Of a DNA stretch of 22,555 nt, positions 9,065-17,565 are shown piece after piece; position 1 is the stretch's first letter, and every line of letters begins with the position of its first letter. The notes beneath the pieces are model-generated. The model made no database searches, had not been told where the DNA came from, and was given only the letters and a program-made list of their open reading frames with translations. The stretch is from a virus. The translations under genes and the position numbers were made by a program. Location: positions 1-22,555 of IMG/VR virus record IMGVR_UViG_3300020595_002205; one strand, 5' to 3'.

Positions 9065-9075
9065 GGAGCAGGACA

Positions 9076-9900
9076 ATGAGTGTACCGGATTTTATTGGAA
9101 TTGGTGCCGGAGCCTACAGTGCGTATCAAGGGCTTAAAGATGCCGACGCGCTTACAACCTACGGCAATACGATTAAGGGCGAGCTCAATGCAATGGGCAA
9201 GGATCTTAATAGCCAGTCTGGATTTAAGGGCTATGGCGTTACCAGTAATCTAGGTAACACCAGGATAGGCGCAGACGGTAGCGTTGATTTTGGTGTCGGT
9301 CAGAACCAAGGGATGATGAATACATCCAATGCCTACATGAATGCGGGTCAGAACTTTATGAACCAGTCCATGCAGTCAACCGCAGGAAGAGAGCAAGAGA
9401 TTTATGATCGCTCTATGGCTATGCAAAACCCACAACTCAACCGTGCACAAGCCGCGCAACAGGCTCGGGAATATGCAATGGGCAGGGGTGGAATACGTGG
9501 GTCGCAGTTCGGTGGAACAGCAGAAGATGCGGCAATGGCAAGAGCTCGCGCAGAGGCTAGCAACACAGCAGCCTTTGGGGCAATGGGCCAAGCACAGCAA
9601 GAGCAGATGCAACAAGCCAACATAGCGAACATGTACAACACAGCAGGCAATCAGAACTATCAGACCAGCTTTATGCCTATGCAACAACAGATGCAGTTAA
9701 TGCAGATGGGACAGCATGGCGCTGATGCCGCACAGACAGGTCAGTTAACCGGGCTACAGTATCTAGCACAGCTAGGACTCGGTGGCGCACAGGTTGATGT
9801 CAACGCTAACAAGGCAGCCTCAGAACTCAAGGGGAACATCTATGATTCTATCCTTGATAACGCTGGCGGTATGTTTGATTTCTTAGGAAAAGGTAGCTAA
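9076..9900 (+). CDS. Probable internal virion or ejection protein, Gln/Ala-rich
   Basis: 274 residues, preceded by a strong AAGGAG ribosome binding site. The N-terminus (DFIGIGAGAYSAYQG) is short and hydrophobic. The middle is Gln/Met/Ala-rich and helical, with 'GRGGIRGSQFGGTAEDAAMARARAEASNTAAF' type sequence (quoted here in two parts: GRGGIRGSQFGG and AEDAAMARARAEASN), a pattern I associate with a podovirus protein encoded just after the nozzle gene. By position it corresponds to T7 gp14, the first protein ejected into the outer membrane. It is the first of three consecutive genes that look like an ejection cassette. The order and helical, low-complexity character support this; no catalytic motif is visible. 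Sequence similarity to T7 gp14 itself is not evident. Confidence 0.55.
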   Translation: MSVPDFIGIGAGAYSAYQGLKDADALTTYGNTIKGELNAMGKDLNSQSGFKGYGVTSNLGNTRIGADGSVDFGVGQNQGMMNTSNAYMNAGQNFMNQSMQSTAGREQEIYDRSMAMQNPQLNRAQAAQQAREYAMGRGGIRGSQFGGTAEDAAMARARAEASNTAAFGAMGQAQQEQMQQANIANMYNTAGNQNYQTSFMPMQQQMQLMQMGQHGADAAQTGQLTGLQYLAQLGLGGAQVDVNANKAASELKGNIYDSILDNAGGMFDFLGKGS

Positions 9901-9902
9901 TC

Positions 9903-11858
9903 ATGGCGGGAAGCGCACAAGCAGCAAACTTAACAGGCATGTTGAATAACATAGCCGAGACTGTAGGCGAGATGGGCAAGGCTTCGGACTGGACGCACCA
10001 GAATATCCGAGACTACTCAGCACCAAAGCTCGATCAAAATGATCCTGACTCAATGCTGAAGTATGCAAAGTATCTCCAAGCTAACGGGCAGCAAGAAGCT
10101 GCCATTGCAATGCAGGGTCGGGCAGCAGAAGCAACTCAGCGCAAGAACCAACAGAAGGGGCTTGAGTCCCTATCTAACCTGCGCTCTACGCTGGTCACTA
10201 ACTATGACGAGTGGATGAAAACACCGCAGGGGAAACAAAAGATTCAAGCTGTGCAAGGAGCTATGGCACAGGTTGCTAACAAGTACGACTTTGACCCGGA
10301 GACATTCCAGAATACGTTTGCTTATAACGGTGAGGAGGGTCGCGCCACTAGAGTAGGAGAAGGTCAGGGACAGCAGGCTCTTGATAACGACGCAAAATAC
10401 AATGCTGAAGATATAAGAATGCAGGAGGGAAGGCTGGCACTGCAAGAGCGACAGAGGCAAGATCAAAATAGACAGTTCAATACGACAGAGACTCGCGCAA
10501 CCTATGAGTTTGGCGTAAATGCGGATCAGAATTTTAGAGCGCTGGATCTTAGAGAGGCGATGGACAATTCAACGATACTCCGTAACACGGTTCTTAATGA
10601 TGAGACCTATGCAAACATGGATAGTCAGGCTATTCGAGATGACCTGGCAGTACGTCTTGGTAACGAAGAGATAAGCATGGGTACGTTTACCCGCGTTATG
10701 ATGAATGACAAAAACATGCGCGAATGGGAGCAGCATCCTATCCAGTTGGCGTTGCTGGAGTCTCAGACAGAACAGGCTATGGCAATGGCGGGCTTCACGA
10801 ACGCTCAGAAAGATGAGGTTCGTTATAACATAGGCTTTGCGAGAAAGACTGAGGATCTTAGAGAGCAGGCCTTGAAGCTGGACAACCGCCTTACAGGCGC
10901 ACAGGTCAAGCAGGTTAACTCTATTGCCGATCTTAACACTGCAAAGGCAGACATTGTGCCATTGGAAGGCGCGTATCTTGAGGCGCAAATAGCTAGCACC
11001 ATTGCTACTGACGAGCTCAATAAAGATAAGTTAAAGCTTGAGCAGAAAAGGTTAGATATAACTAGCGGGATAGAGCAAGCAAAGGTCGAAGTCTTACAGG
11101 ATCAGTTAAATATAGATAGAGATGTTGCCGAAGCAACGATAGCTCAAGTGCAAGCAGAGACTATTAGTACGCAGATGGCTAACGAGATTGCCGCAACGGC
11201 TGCGATAGCAGAACGCACAGCACTGCCACAGCTTGCTGCTGCAAGAGTAGGCCTTAACAACGTAGATCTTACTAGCACTCAGGCTATAGATAACGCAAGG
11301 CTGATGTTTGCAAACACGCATGGCGTGGGATCGGTGGTGCATTTCGATACTATCTTAGATCGTCGGTTAGCAACTGCCACTGCAACAGACCAGCTACGCA
11401 AAGCAAACCTAGACTACGAGAGCGCTACCCCCGTAACCGCAGAAACCATGAAGTCAATGGGAATGCCGCAGCAAGAGATAGATCGGATTAACGGTCTAAA
11501 GGGCGACGAAAGAAACAAGCAGCTTTCTGCATGGATCACAGGAGAGAGAGCAGGAACTAAGATAGCTGAGCCAACGGCTGAACTCGTTGAGCTTTACATG
11601 CCGCTAGCAAAGCGCATCAAGATTGAGAACTTTGGCGTTGGCGCGTTTGGGCTTGGTATTATTGATGGTGTTGATGATGACCACCTTTGGGCAGACGCTT
11701 CCTTTGCAATGGCCCGTGCTGCGGCATCTGGCATGAGCGATGCAGATATATACTTGGCAGGACAAGCAGCAGCACAGAAGTACAAGAAGGGAGAGGGCTT
11801 GAGCAAGAACGGAGAGCAGTCAATGATTACCAATCTTCAAAGCACTCTGGAGGACTAA
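9903..11858 (+). CDS. Probable internal virion protein, coiled-coil rich (gp15 position)
   Basis: 651 residues, almost entirely polar and helical. The region around residues 320-420 is strongly coiled-coil in character, with heptad-like Leu/Ile/Ala spacing and dense Glu, Gln and Lys. There are many Gln-rich stretches (about residues 55-85 and 170-200) and no signal peptide or obvious membrane segment. It begins two bases after the preceding stop, and the next ATG directly follows its own stop. In short-tailed phages the middle gene of the ejection cassette encodes a periplasm-spanning tube protein (T7 gp15), which fits length and composition. The assignment is by position and physical character only. 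Confidence 0.55.
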   Translation: MAGSAQAANLTGMLNNIAETVGEMGKASDWTHQNIRDYSAPKLDQNDPDSMLKYAKYLQANGQQEAAIAMQGRAAEATQRKNQQKGLESLSNLRSTLVTNYDEWMKTPQGKQKIQAVQGAMAQVANKYDFDPETFQNTFAYNGEEGRATRVGEGQGQQALDNDAKYNAEDIRMQEGRLALQERQRQDQNRQFNTTETRATYEFGVNADQNFRALDLREAMDNSTILRNTVLNDETYANMDSQAIRDDLAVRLGNEEISMGTFTRVMMNDKNMREWEQHPIQLALLESQTEQAMAMAGFTNAQKDEVRYNIGFARKTEDLREQALKLDNRLTGAQVKQVNSIADLNTAKADIVPLEGAYLEAQIASTIATDELNKDKLKLEQKRLDITSGIEQAKVEVLQDQLNIDRDVAEATIAQVQAETISTQMANEIAATAAIAERTALPQLAAARVGLNNVDLTSTQAIDNARLMFANTHGVGSVVHFDTILDRRLATATATDQLRKANLDYESATPVTAETMKSMGMPQQEIDRINGLKGDERNKQLSAWITGERAGTKIAEPTAELVELYMPLAKRIKIENFGVGAFGLGIIDGVDDDHLWADASFAMARAAASGMSDADIYLAGQAAAQKYKKGEGLSKNGEQSMITNLQSTLED

Positions 11859-14800
11859 ATGGCTCACGAAGTAAGTAACTTCTTTAGTGGCAATGAACAT
11901 ACCGACGAGGAATACATTGCCGAACTTGAACGGCTGCGAGAGATCGCAGTCCACAAGGGGCGCAAGGATGCTATTGCCGAGATAGACTTTCAACTGGCTG
12001 AAAAGAAGCTTCAGGTAAAGGACTCGGAAAGTGTTTACGACGAGACACTTAATGCCACGAGAGCTATCGCTAAGTTCGCATCGCTAGGCATCATTGATGA
12101 TGACGATATTGCAGGTATGGCGGCGCAGGTTAATCAGTCAACCATTGATTACGAGAAGAAAAGAATCCAAGAACAGGATTACATGGCTCGTGATAACACG
12201 GGCGTTCGAGGTGGTGCTTCGGCTCTTGGTGCATTGCGTACCGGGCTTAACGTATCGAGGCTGGCAGGGGCAGGAGCCACTAAGCTGGGTACGTTTGCAA
12301 GGCAGGGTGGTGCAGCGGCAGCCGAAGGCGTTATGTCTATGCACAACATGACCGACATGGATTACACATCAAAGCAGGATCTTGTTCAGGTTGTGAATAT
12401 GGCCGTACTGGCTGGTGGTATTGGCGGTGCTGCTGGTGCTTTGACTATGCGTAATGCCGTGGACTGGGGATCTACTCCCAGCGGTCAGCCGGGGCGCATG
12501 ACTAAAGAGGGTGGGTACACAGCGTTTGATGATGCTGCTGATGCAGAGCTAGAGAGTCTAACTGCGGCAGCACATGCAGCTAGACCGCAAGTGATGAAGG
12601 CAACAAGAGAAGCTAAAGCCAAGATGAGCGAGCCGACTATGGTTCGTGATCCAGACGCAGGGCCATTCAAATCCGATGAGATCGAGGTTAATCCTGTTGA
12701 GTGGAATGAGGGGTTCTCTGGGCTAGACAAGGGCATGAGAGAGTACATGGAGCTTCAGCCCAAGCAGGAGTTCTCATTAATAAAAGACAAGCCATGGGAT
12801 AACGCAGTTCGTCAGAGGGGTGAGAGTCCAGACTGGCGTAATGCAACGAATGCGGGCGAGCTCTTTGAGGCGCTGACTCGTGGGCTAAAGGATCAGTACG
12901 AGGACAAGATCACAGGCGTTTCACATCGTTTGATGCGGCGTGTTAGTGAGCAGGTTGGTGGTCGTTATCAGGTGGCTAGTCAAGCGGCGACGATGGAGCT
13001 AGCAAGAGACATCCGACGATACGTTGAACCTATCGACAACGTGCTTGAGCTCAACAAGGTTGATCCAAAGTTTCAGGAATTGCTCATGGACTTTGGCGCT
13101 GATTCTCCTAGCGTTGGTAGGAAGGAGTTGTTGAGTTATGTCTTTAGAGAGCTGGGCCCAGATGATGCTAAGGCGTTAGACGAATATCTAGATTGGTCAC
13201 GGCGAAAGTCACACGCCCACTTGAACGCTGTGACAGGCATGAACATTCCCTTTAAGCAGATGCAAGGAAAGAACCACTTGCACACGAAGCTGACGCCTGA
13301 AGCCAGAGCAAAGATGGGCAAGGATAATGACAAGATTGATGATTTTGATATGCCTGATGACCCGGCAACAAAGCAGAGAAATCGAAACTGGATCATTAAT
13401 CCTGACAGGCTTAACCCTAATCCGATTCCTAAAGGCACGGACTATGAGCCTGTACTGCTAACGGATCTTCGTCGGCACATGAACAACGAGAAGATGTCAC
13501 AGGTTGCTAAAAAGTTTGATATGCCTAAGCCGGGCAAGTTGCAATCATCCAAGGAGTTCTTTGAGGCGCTGACTAAAAAGCAAATAGATCAAGGGATTAA
13601 TCCTGCGGCAGCAGAGAAAGCTACCGATTGGATGAAAGAGAACATGCTTGCGGAAACAAAGTCTCCCGAGCTTTGGATACAGGCGCTTAACTCTGTAGGC
13701 TATGCGGGTTCATTGGCTGGGCCAAAGTCTGCACTGCTTAACCTTCACGATCCATTCATGGGTGCTGCAAACTTTGAGGTTCCAATCAGGGAATTGCCAG
13801 GCGCACTCAAGAGAGCATACACAAAGGCGTATCAAGGCAAGGGGTTTGATGCACAAAGGTCGGGCATTGACCAGAACGTAGGTGAATTTACACAAGAGCA
13901 CATGAATACTCTGAATAGCTTTAACTCTCACAAGACAACGCAGAAGTGGTGGGCAGATAGGACAAGAGATGTCACTGACAAAGCGATGAAGGTGTCGCAG
14001 TTTGAGCGTCTTGATCTGTTCTCTAAGAATGCAACGCTTAATTTAATCCACGAGCAGTTTGTGAGAGAGGCAAAGTCTGGTGCGCTGAAGAAGAACTGGG
14101 GCTTTTACCTAGACCCTAAAGATTTCTCAAGGCTAGAGAACGCACTTAAGAAACACGGAAGCGATGCCAGTAAATACAAGGGCAAAGACTGGAAGCTGTT
14201 AGAAGATATGGCGTTTGCTGCGCTGGGTCAGCAGCAGTTAATCAGTAGTGCAGGTAGATCTGCGGCATGGGCAAGGAACCCTAACCTGCGTCCTATGTGG
14301 GCGTTACGAGGGTTTGCAACTCAGCAGCAGGGCGTTGCAATGAAGAAGATACTTGATGCTATTGACGAGGGAGATCCTAAAAAAGCCTATCGCTACCTTG
14401 GAAACTATGCCGTGATAGCAGGAACGTCGTTTGGTCTGCTTAATGAATCTCGTCAGTGGTTAATGGGTGACGGTAACTTTGAGCTCAAAGGTGTATTGAT
14501 GGGCATGGCAGACCAGATTGTCTCTACCGCTAGCGTGAACACCATTGGTCTTAATGATTACCAGTGGGGCAGGATGATGGAGAACGGTATAGCGATGACG
14601 TTCATGGAAAGCCTGGTGCCAATTGCTGTGGATGTGCCTATGGGTATTGCTGATGATGTTATTGAAACGCTTGACGGTAATCAGGGGCCGCTGTTCCCGC
14701 TTGCCAACCTTCCGATCATCAAGCAACCCATTACTTTTGGCAAGAATATGAATGAGAACATAGCGCAAAGCATAGAGGCTGCAACGCTAGGCAATGTGGA

Positions 14801-14876
14801 TGTGCGTCCGTACTACAACGATCCCCAAGAAGAGGTGATGAAGAAGATGGGCATGTTAAGACAGAGGAATCAATAA
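11859..14876 (+). CDS. Probable large internal virion protein (gp16 position)
   Basis: 1005 residues, last and largest gene of the ejection cassette. The N-terminus is a charged coiled-coil (about residues 15-55). A glycine/alanine hydrophobic segment (about 176-197, VQVVNMAVLAGGIGGAAGAL) could insert into the inner membrane. The long middle is helical and polar. The C-terminal 250 residues (from about WALRGFATQQQ) contain Trp- and Gly-rich helices with several hydrophobic stretches and resemble domains of large phage polyvalent proteins, a weak impression only. I see no lysozyme or transglycosylase active-site motif, so unlike T7 gp16 it need not cut peptidoglycan. Its stop codon overlaps the convergent NinG-like gene by 7 bases. 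Confidence 0.55.
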   Translation: MAHEVSNFFSGNEHTDEEYIAELERLREIAVHKGRKDAIAEIDFQLAEKKLQVKDSESVYDETLNATRAIAKFASLGIIDDDDIAGMAAQVNQSTIDYEKKRIQEQDYMARDNTGVRGGASALGALRTGLNVSRLAGAGATKLGTFARQGGAAAAEGVMSMHNMTDMDYTSKQDLVQVVNMAVLAGGIGGAAGALTMRNAVDWGSTPSGQPGRMTKEGGYTAFDDAADAELESLTAAAHAARPQVMKATREAKAKMSEPTMVRDPDAGPFKSDEIEVNPVEWNEGFSGLDKGMREYMELQPKQEFSLIKDKPWDNAVRQRGESPDWRNATNAGELFEALTRGLKDQYEDKITGVSHRLMRRVSEQVGGRYQVASQAATMELARDIRRYVEPIDNVLELNKVDPKFQELLMDFGADSPSVGRKELLSYVFRELGPDDAKALDEYLDWSRRKSHAHLNAVTGMNIPFKQMQGKNHLHTKLTPEARAKMGKDNDKIDDFDMPDDPATKQRNRNWIINPDRLNPNPIPKGTDYEPVLLTDLRRHMNNEKMSQVAKKFDMPKPGKLQSSKEFFEALTKKQIDQGINPAAAEKATDWMKENMLAETKSPELWIQALNSVGYAGSLAGPKSALLNLHDPFMGAANFEVPIRELPGALKRAYTKAYQGKGFDAQRSGIDQNVGEFTQEHMNTLNSFNSHKTTQKWWADRTRDVTDKAMKVSQFERLDLFSKNATLNLIHEQFVREAKSGALKKNWGFYLDPKDFSRLENALKKHGSDASKYKGKDWKLLEDMAFAALGQQQLISSAGRSAAWARNPNLRPMWALRGFATQQQGVAMKKILDAIDEGDPKKAYRYLGNYAVIAGTSFGLLNESRQWLMGDGNFELKGVLMGMADQIVSTASVNTIGLNDYQWGRMMENGIAMTFMESLVPIAVDVPMGIADDVIETLDGNQGPLFPLANLPIIKQPITFGKNMNENIAQSIEAATLGNVDVRPYYNDPQEEVMKKMGMLRQRNQ

Positions 14877-15385
14877 GGGACTTCAGCTTCCATAGCTTTA
14901 GCACGGGCCTTGAGTTCATCCTTGAGGTCTGTGATCTCTTGGCGAGGACGCTTGCAGATCTGGTGCTTGGCATTCACCATATCCTCTACCCAGTCAATGC
15001 CATACATAGCAACCATGTACATAGTGTAGTCATCGGCGACACGTTCGGGTCGGTACTTGTTACAGGACACACACTGAGGATGGATGTTCTCCTCTGTGAC
15101 CTTGTGCACAGTCCACGTTCGTGAGATCCAGTGACCCCCCTGCATGCTCTTCCAATGATCCTGCTTGTTACAGGTGACACATCGAATAATGGGGGACCTG
15201 TCATGGATCGCTGCCTTCATCCTGACAATCTTCTGCATGAGGACAGCACACTCGTCTAATAGTTTAGCGTTCGTCTTTCGCTTTCTAACGGCCACTTTGT
15301 TTACCCCTAGTGTTTGTACACATAAGTCTCTAATGTCCCGTGAGCGTCGATACAGGAGCTCTGAGAGGGATGTTAGTTGGATCAT
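14870..15385 (-). CDS. ninG: NinG-like (Rap) recombination protein
   Basis: 171 residues. In lambda, NinG/Rap is a structure-specific endonuclease acting on recombination intermediates. Here the zinc-binding pattern is visible as C69-x2-C72, then QGGHWISR (82-89) and C105-x2-C108 followed by Asn, with a 'YMVAMYGIDWVEDM' helix after it. This matches the NinG family pattern of CxxC, QGGHfisr and QCxxCN. The N-terminus is basic (VRKRKT). The start ATG overlaps the NinB-like stop (ATGA), so it is the last gene of the minus-strand replication operon. Its 3' end overlaps the convergent late-operon stop. Length is near the lambda protein (about 200 residues) but a little shorter. Confidence 0.8.
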   Translation of the reverse strand: MIQLTSLSELLYRRSRDIRDLCVQTLGVNKVAVRKRKTNAKLLDECAVLMQKIVRMKAAIHDRSPIIRCVTCNKQDHWKSMQGGHWISRTWTVHKVTEENIHPQCVSCNKYRPERVADDYTMYMVAMYGIDWVEDMVNAKHQICKRPRQEITDLKDELKARAKAMEAEVPY

Positions 15386-15792
15386 ACTAGTTCATGCTGT
15401 GGAAAATGGACAACAACACCCGTTACTTCGGCTACTCTATTGAGCATGGCATCGAATGACTGGGTGAGTTCTTTGGTTTCTAGGTCTGCCGTTGATGTCT
15501 TGTTGTACATGGCTCGTATAACAGGGCGGTACAGTAATTCCTTAACGGACTCCTCGGTGTAGGGGATCTCAAGTGCAGCGTTGAGGGGGTGGGGTATGCC
15601 GAACCCTGCATCGTTGAGGGCTTCAGCAAGATTCCTAAAGCACAGGTGAGCAGCACGGTTCTGTTTGTTGGTTCGTCCTCCGCGTTGAAGGGCATAGATC
15701 CACTCCTTATTTTCTTTGACCTGGGTGTGAATGAAGGTGCAGAAGAACTCGGCTTGCGTCTTATCTTTGACGACCCATGATTGCCCTGTCAT
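15382..15792 (-). CDS. ninB: NinB-like recombination protein
   Basis: 136 residues, close to lambda NinB (146). NinB (lambda Orf) binds ssDNA and SSB and assists recombination in place of RecFOR. Family-like features are 'WIYALQRGGRTNKQNRAAH' (R40-T41-x2-Q44-N45), the 'SVKELLYRPVIRAM' segment (82-95) that corresponds to the family's 'vKe.lw.p' motif, and 'KTSTADL' (98-104), corresponding to the conserved 'kTST..L'. It overlaps both neighbours by four bases (ATGA), which indicates coupling with the helicase upstream and NinG downstream. The pairing with NinG is the lambda-like nin pattern. Confidence 0.8.
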   Translation of the reverse strand: MTGQSWVVKDKTQAEFFCTFIHTQVKENKEWIYALQRGGRTNKQNRAAHLCFRNLAEALNDAGFGIPHPLNAALEIPYTEESVKELLYRPVIRAMYNKTSTADLETKELTQSFDAMLNRVAEVTGVVVHFPQHELV

Positions 15793-16697
15793 AGCACTGG
15801 CTTCAGTACGCGGCGAGAACTTTGGCAGAATCCACGGCTATTCTTGTGCTGCCACAGGGGGACACGGCCTTCGAACTTCCCCCCTCTTTGCTTATCAACT
15901 AGCACAATGAGGTCGGGATCAGTGTCGTCGTAGTCCATGCCCTCGTTCATAAGGTGCGCTTTCTGCTTGTCGTGCCACACAATGAGTACGTTCTGGCAGA
16001 TGTTCGCTAAGTTACTGGAGCCCATTGCAGAGTACTTGTCGGGTATCTGCTCTTGGCCTCGGGCTCCTTGAGGCTTACGGCAGTGGTGGACTAGGATGAT
16101 GGCAGTCTCTTGAGATTTGCAGAGGGCTTGGATCTGTTGGCTAAAGTCTTTCTCCGCACCGTAGTCCTCACCTTCTAATCCGCACATCATTAGGGCGTCG
16201 AGGATAATAAGATCACAGCCCCGGTCATGGGCAACACTGACAAAACTCAGGGCATCCTCTGGCTCAATGGCGTCTACCCTGTCGTAAATATCTAGCTTAC
16301 CCTTGCACCAGTTAAAGAATTTCTCCTTCCACTCAACGGATGGGTTGCCTGTCGTTGAGGCAATGTCCATGAGTGCCACCATGATCTCAGGCTTGGTGAG
16401 CTCAAGGGATGCGAGAGCTACTTTCTTTCCTTGCTGCATGGCAGACAGGATCATCTGTGCTGTGATCGTAGACTTGAAGTGTCCTGAATAACCTACGAGC
16501 ATCGTTAATGTGGCAGGCTTTAGATCAAACCTAGACTCAAAGGCAGACCATGGCATCTGAATGCCGTTGTCTTGTTGTCGTGTCTCCCACTCAAGGTGTT
16601 CAGCAAACCCTTCGCTAGCGCAGACAATATCGCTATGAGCTAAGTCTTTAATCTTCTCGATGACACCAGCATCACGCCAGTCAATAGCTTGATTCAT
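15789..16697 (-). CDS. DnaB-family replicative helicase (RecA-like ATPase)
   Basis: 302 residues from the ATG at 16697, which overlaps the preceding stop (TAATG) and has a GAGAG ribosome binding site; a longer frame from 16799 is open but unlikely. It resembles the C-terminal motor domain of DnaB-type helicases, without their N-terminal primase-binding domain. Motifs: Walker A 'VGYSGHFKST' (residues 68-77) with Phe74 where Gly normally precedes the lysine; Walker B 'CDLIILDAL' (161-169) with Asp167; 'ILVHHCRKPQG' (201-211), the DnaB H3-type motif; 'GSSNLANICQNVLIVWHDK' (226-244); and 'KQRGGKFEGRVPLW' (269-282), matching the 'K.R.G..G..pl' motif with the arginine finger. It probably unwinds phage DNA at the fork. 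It sits between the initiator-like gene and NinB in the coupled operon. Confidence 0.8.
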   Translation of the reverse strand: MNQAIDWRDAGVIEKIKDLAHSDIVCASEGFAEHLEWETRQQDNGIQMPWSAFESRFDLKPATLTMLVGYSGHFKSTITAQMILSAMQQGKKVALASLELTKPEIMVALMDIASTTGNPSVEWKEKFFNWCKGKLDIYDRVDAIEPEDALSFVSVAHDRGCDLIILDALMMCGLEGEDYGAEKDFSQQIQALCKSQETAIILVHHCRKPQGARGQEQIPDKYSAMGSSNLANICQNVLIVWHDKQKAHLMNEGMDYDDTDPDLIVLVDKQRGGKFEGRVPLWQHKNSRGFCQSSRRVLKPVL

Positions 16698-17371
16698 TAG
16701 AAGTCTCTCGTTGGTTGTACGTAAGTGGGTTTCTTTGATGTTCCGTTGCCTTGGAACTTCTGCTCTCGCTTGTCGTAAGTGAGAAACTTTTGCTTCCAAT
16801 TCTTAACGGGGTTGCCATGCATGTCGTGCCATTCACCAGCGGAGTAGTAATCAAAGAACTCTTTAGGGCAGGCGACAGCATTCTTTTCCTTAGCGTAGGC
16901 AATACATTCCTCTAACGTAGGGGCTACAAATGGCTTCTTGCGGGGGCGCTTACTCTCTTTATCTTTATTACTCTCTGTATCTTTAGGAATCTCTGTATCT
17001 TTAGTAGGTCGGTTTATCCGTGAGGAAGTAAAACCGTCAGGTGGACTAACCGTACTGTGGGAAACCCGACTCTTGGCTTCAACGCATAGACGCTTGCCAA
17101 TGATCTGCCCCTTGTCATTACGGACAGTCAGTACATACACCACACCTAGCGCCTTGAGATCTTCCATGGCTCTCTGGTAACGGTCACGCCCTATGTCGAA
17201 GTGCTCCATCAGGTGAGCTCGACACGGCACCCAGTTGGCTGGCTTGGACATGAGGTAGCAGTACATCCCAAGGGCAACGGGGTTCTTGATTGACTGCACA
17301 ACCTCTCTGGAATAGATGTCGTAAGGTATATCCTCTTTGAAGAACTCGGTCTGGGTTCCCTTGTTAATCAC
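16697..17371 (-). CDS. Winged-helix replication initiator-like protein
   Basis: 224 residues. The N-terminal half (about 28-85) looks like a winged helix: 'NPVALGMYCYLMSKPANW', then 'LMEHFDIGRDRYQRAM', then 'LKALGVVYVL'. A charged linker (about 118-145, Lys/Asp/Glu/Arg rich) follows. The C-terminus has 'FFDYYSAGEWHDMHGNPVKN' and 'WKQKFLTYDKRE', the 'W.d..GnpvkNWkqk' motif common at the end of phage replication proteins (lambda O / DnaD style). Such proteins bind the origin and help load the helicase. It overlaps the 65-residue gene upstream and the helicase gene downstream, which supports a loading role. No iterated origin sites are obvious within the gene. Confidence 0.7.
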   Translation of the reverse strand: MINKGTQTEFFKEDIPYDIYSREVVQSIKNPVALGMYCYLMSKPANWVPCRAHLMEHFDIGRDRYQRAMEDLKALGVVYVLTVRNDKGQIIGKRLCVEAKSRVSHSTVSPPDGFTSSRINRPTKDTEIPKDTESNKDKESKRPRKKPFVAPTLEECIAYAKEKNAVACPKEFFDYYSAGEWHDMHGNPVKNWKQKFLTYDKREQKFQGNGTSKKPTYVQPTRDF

Positions 17372-17565
17372 TCAGCGTTTCTCCTTTGGATCATGGCGTC
17401 GAACTCGTTGATAAGATCCTCTGTTTCTAACTTCCTGCTCTCCAGCAAGTGAAAGGCATGGCTCGTGTCACTGGTTTTGCCGAGCTCATTGCAAACAAAA
17501 TTAAAGTAGACGTTCAAGATGTCGTACAAAGCACTAGCTTGGTGTTCGCTAAGGGGTAGATTCAT
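17368..17565 (-). CDS. Small conserved-looking protein of unknown function
   Basis: 65 residues, mostly helical and acidic (MNLPLSEHQASALYDILNVY at the start, ending in DAMIQRRNAE). It overlaps both the zinc-finger gene upstream and the initiator-like gene downstream by four bases (ATGA), which is the main reason to call it real. I recognise no family. It could be a partner of the initiator or helicase, given its position; that is inference from context alone. Confidence 0.6.
   Translation of the reverse strand: MNLPLSEHQASALYDILNVYFNFVCNELGKTSDTSHAFHLLESRKLETEDLINEFDAMIQRRNAE

Noticed and set aside
16698-16799. Longer helicase start giving 336 residues
   Set aside because: The extra 34 residues overlap the initiator-like gene in another frame, whereas ATG at 16697 overlaps its stop as TAATG, has a GAGAG site and begins where the protein pattern begins.
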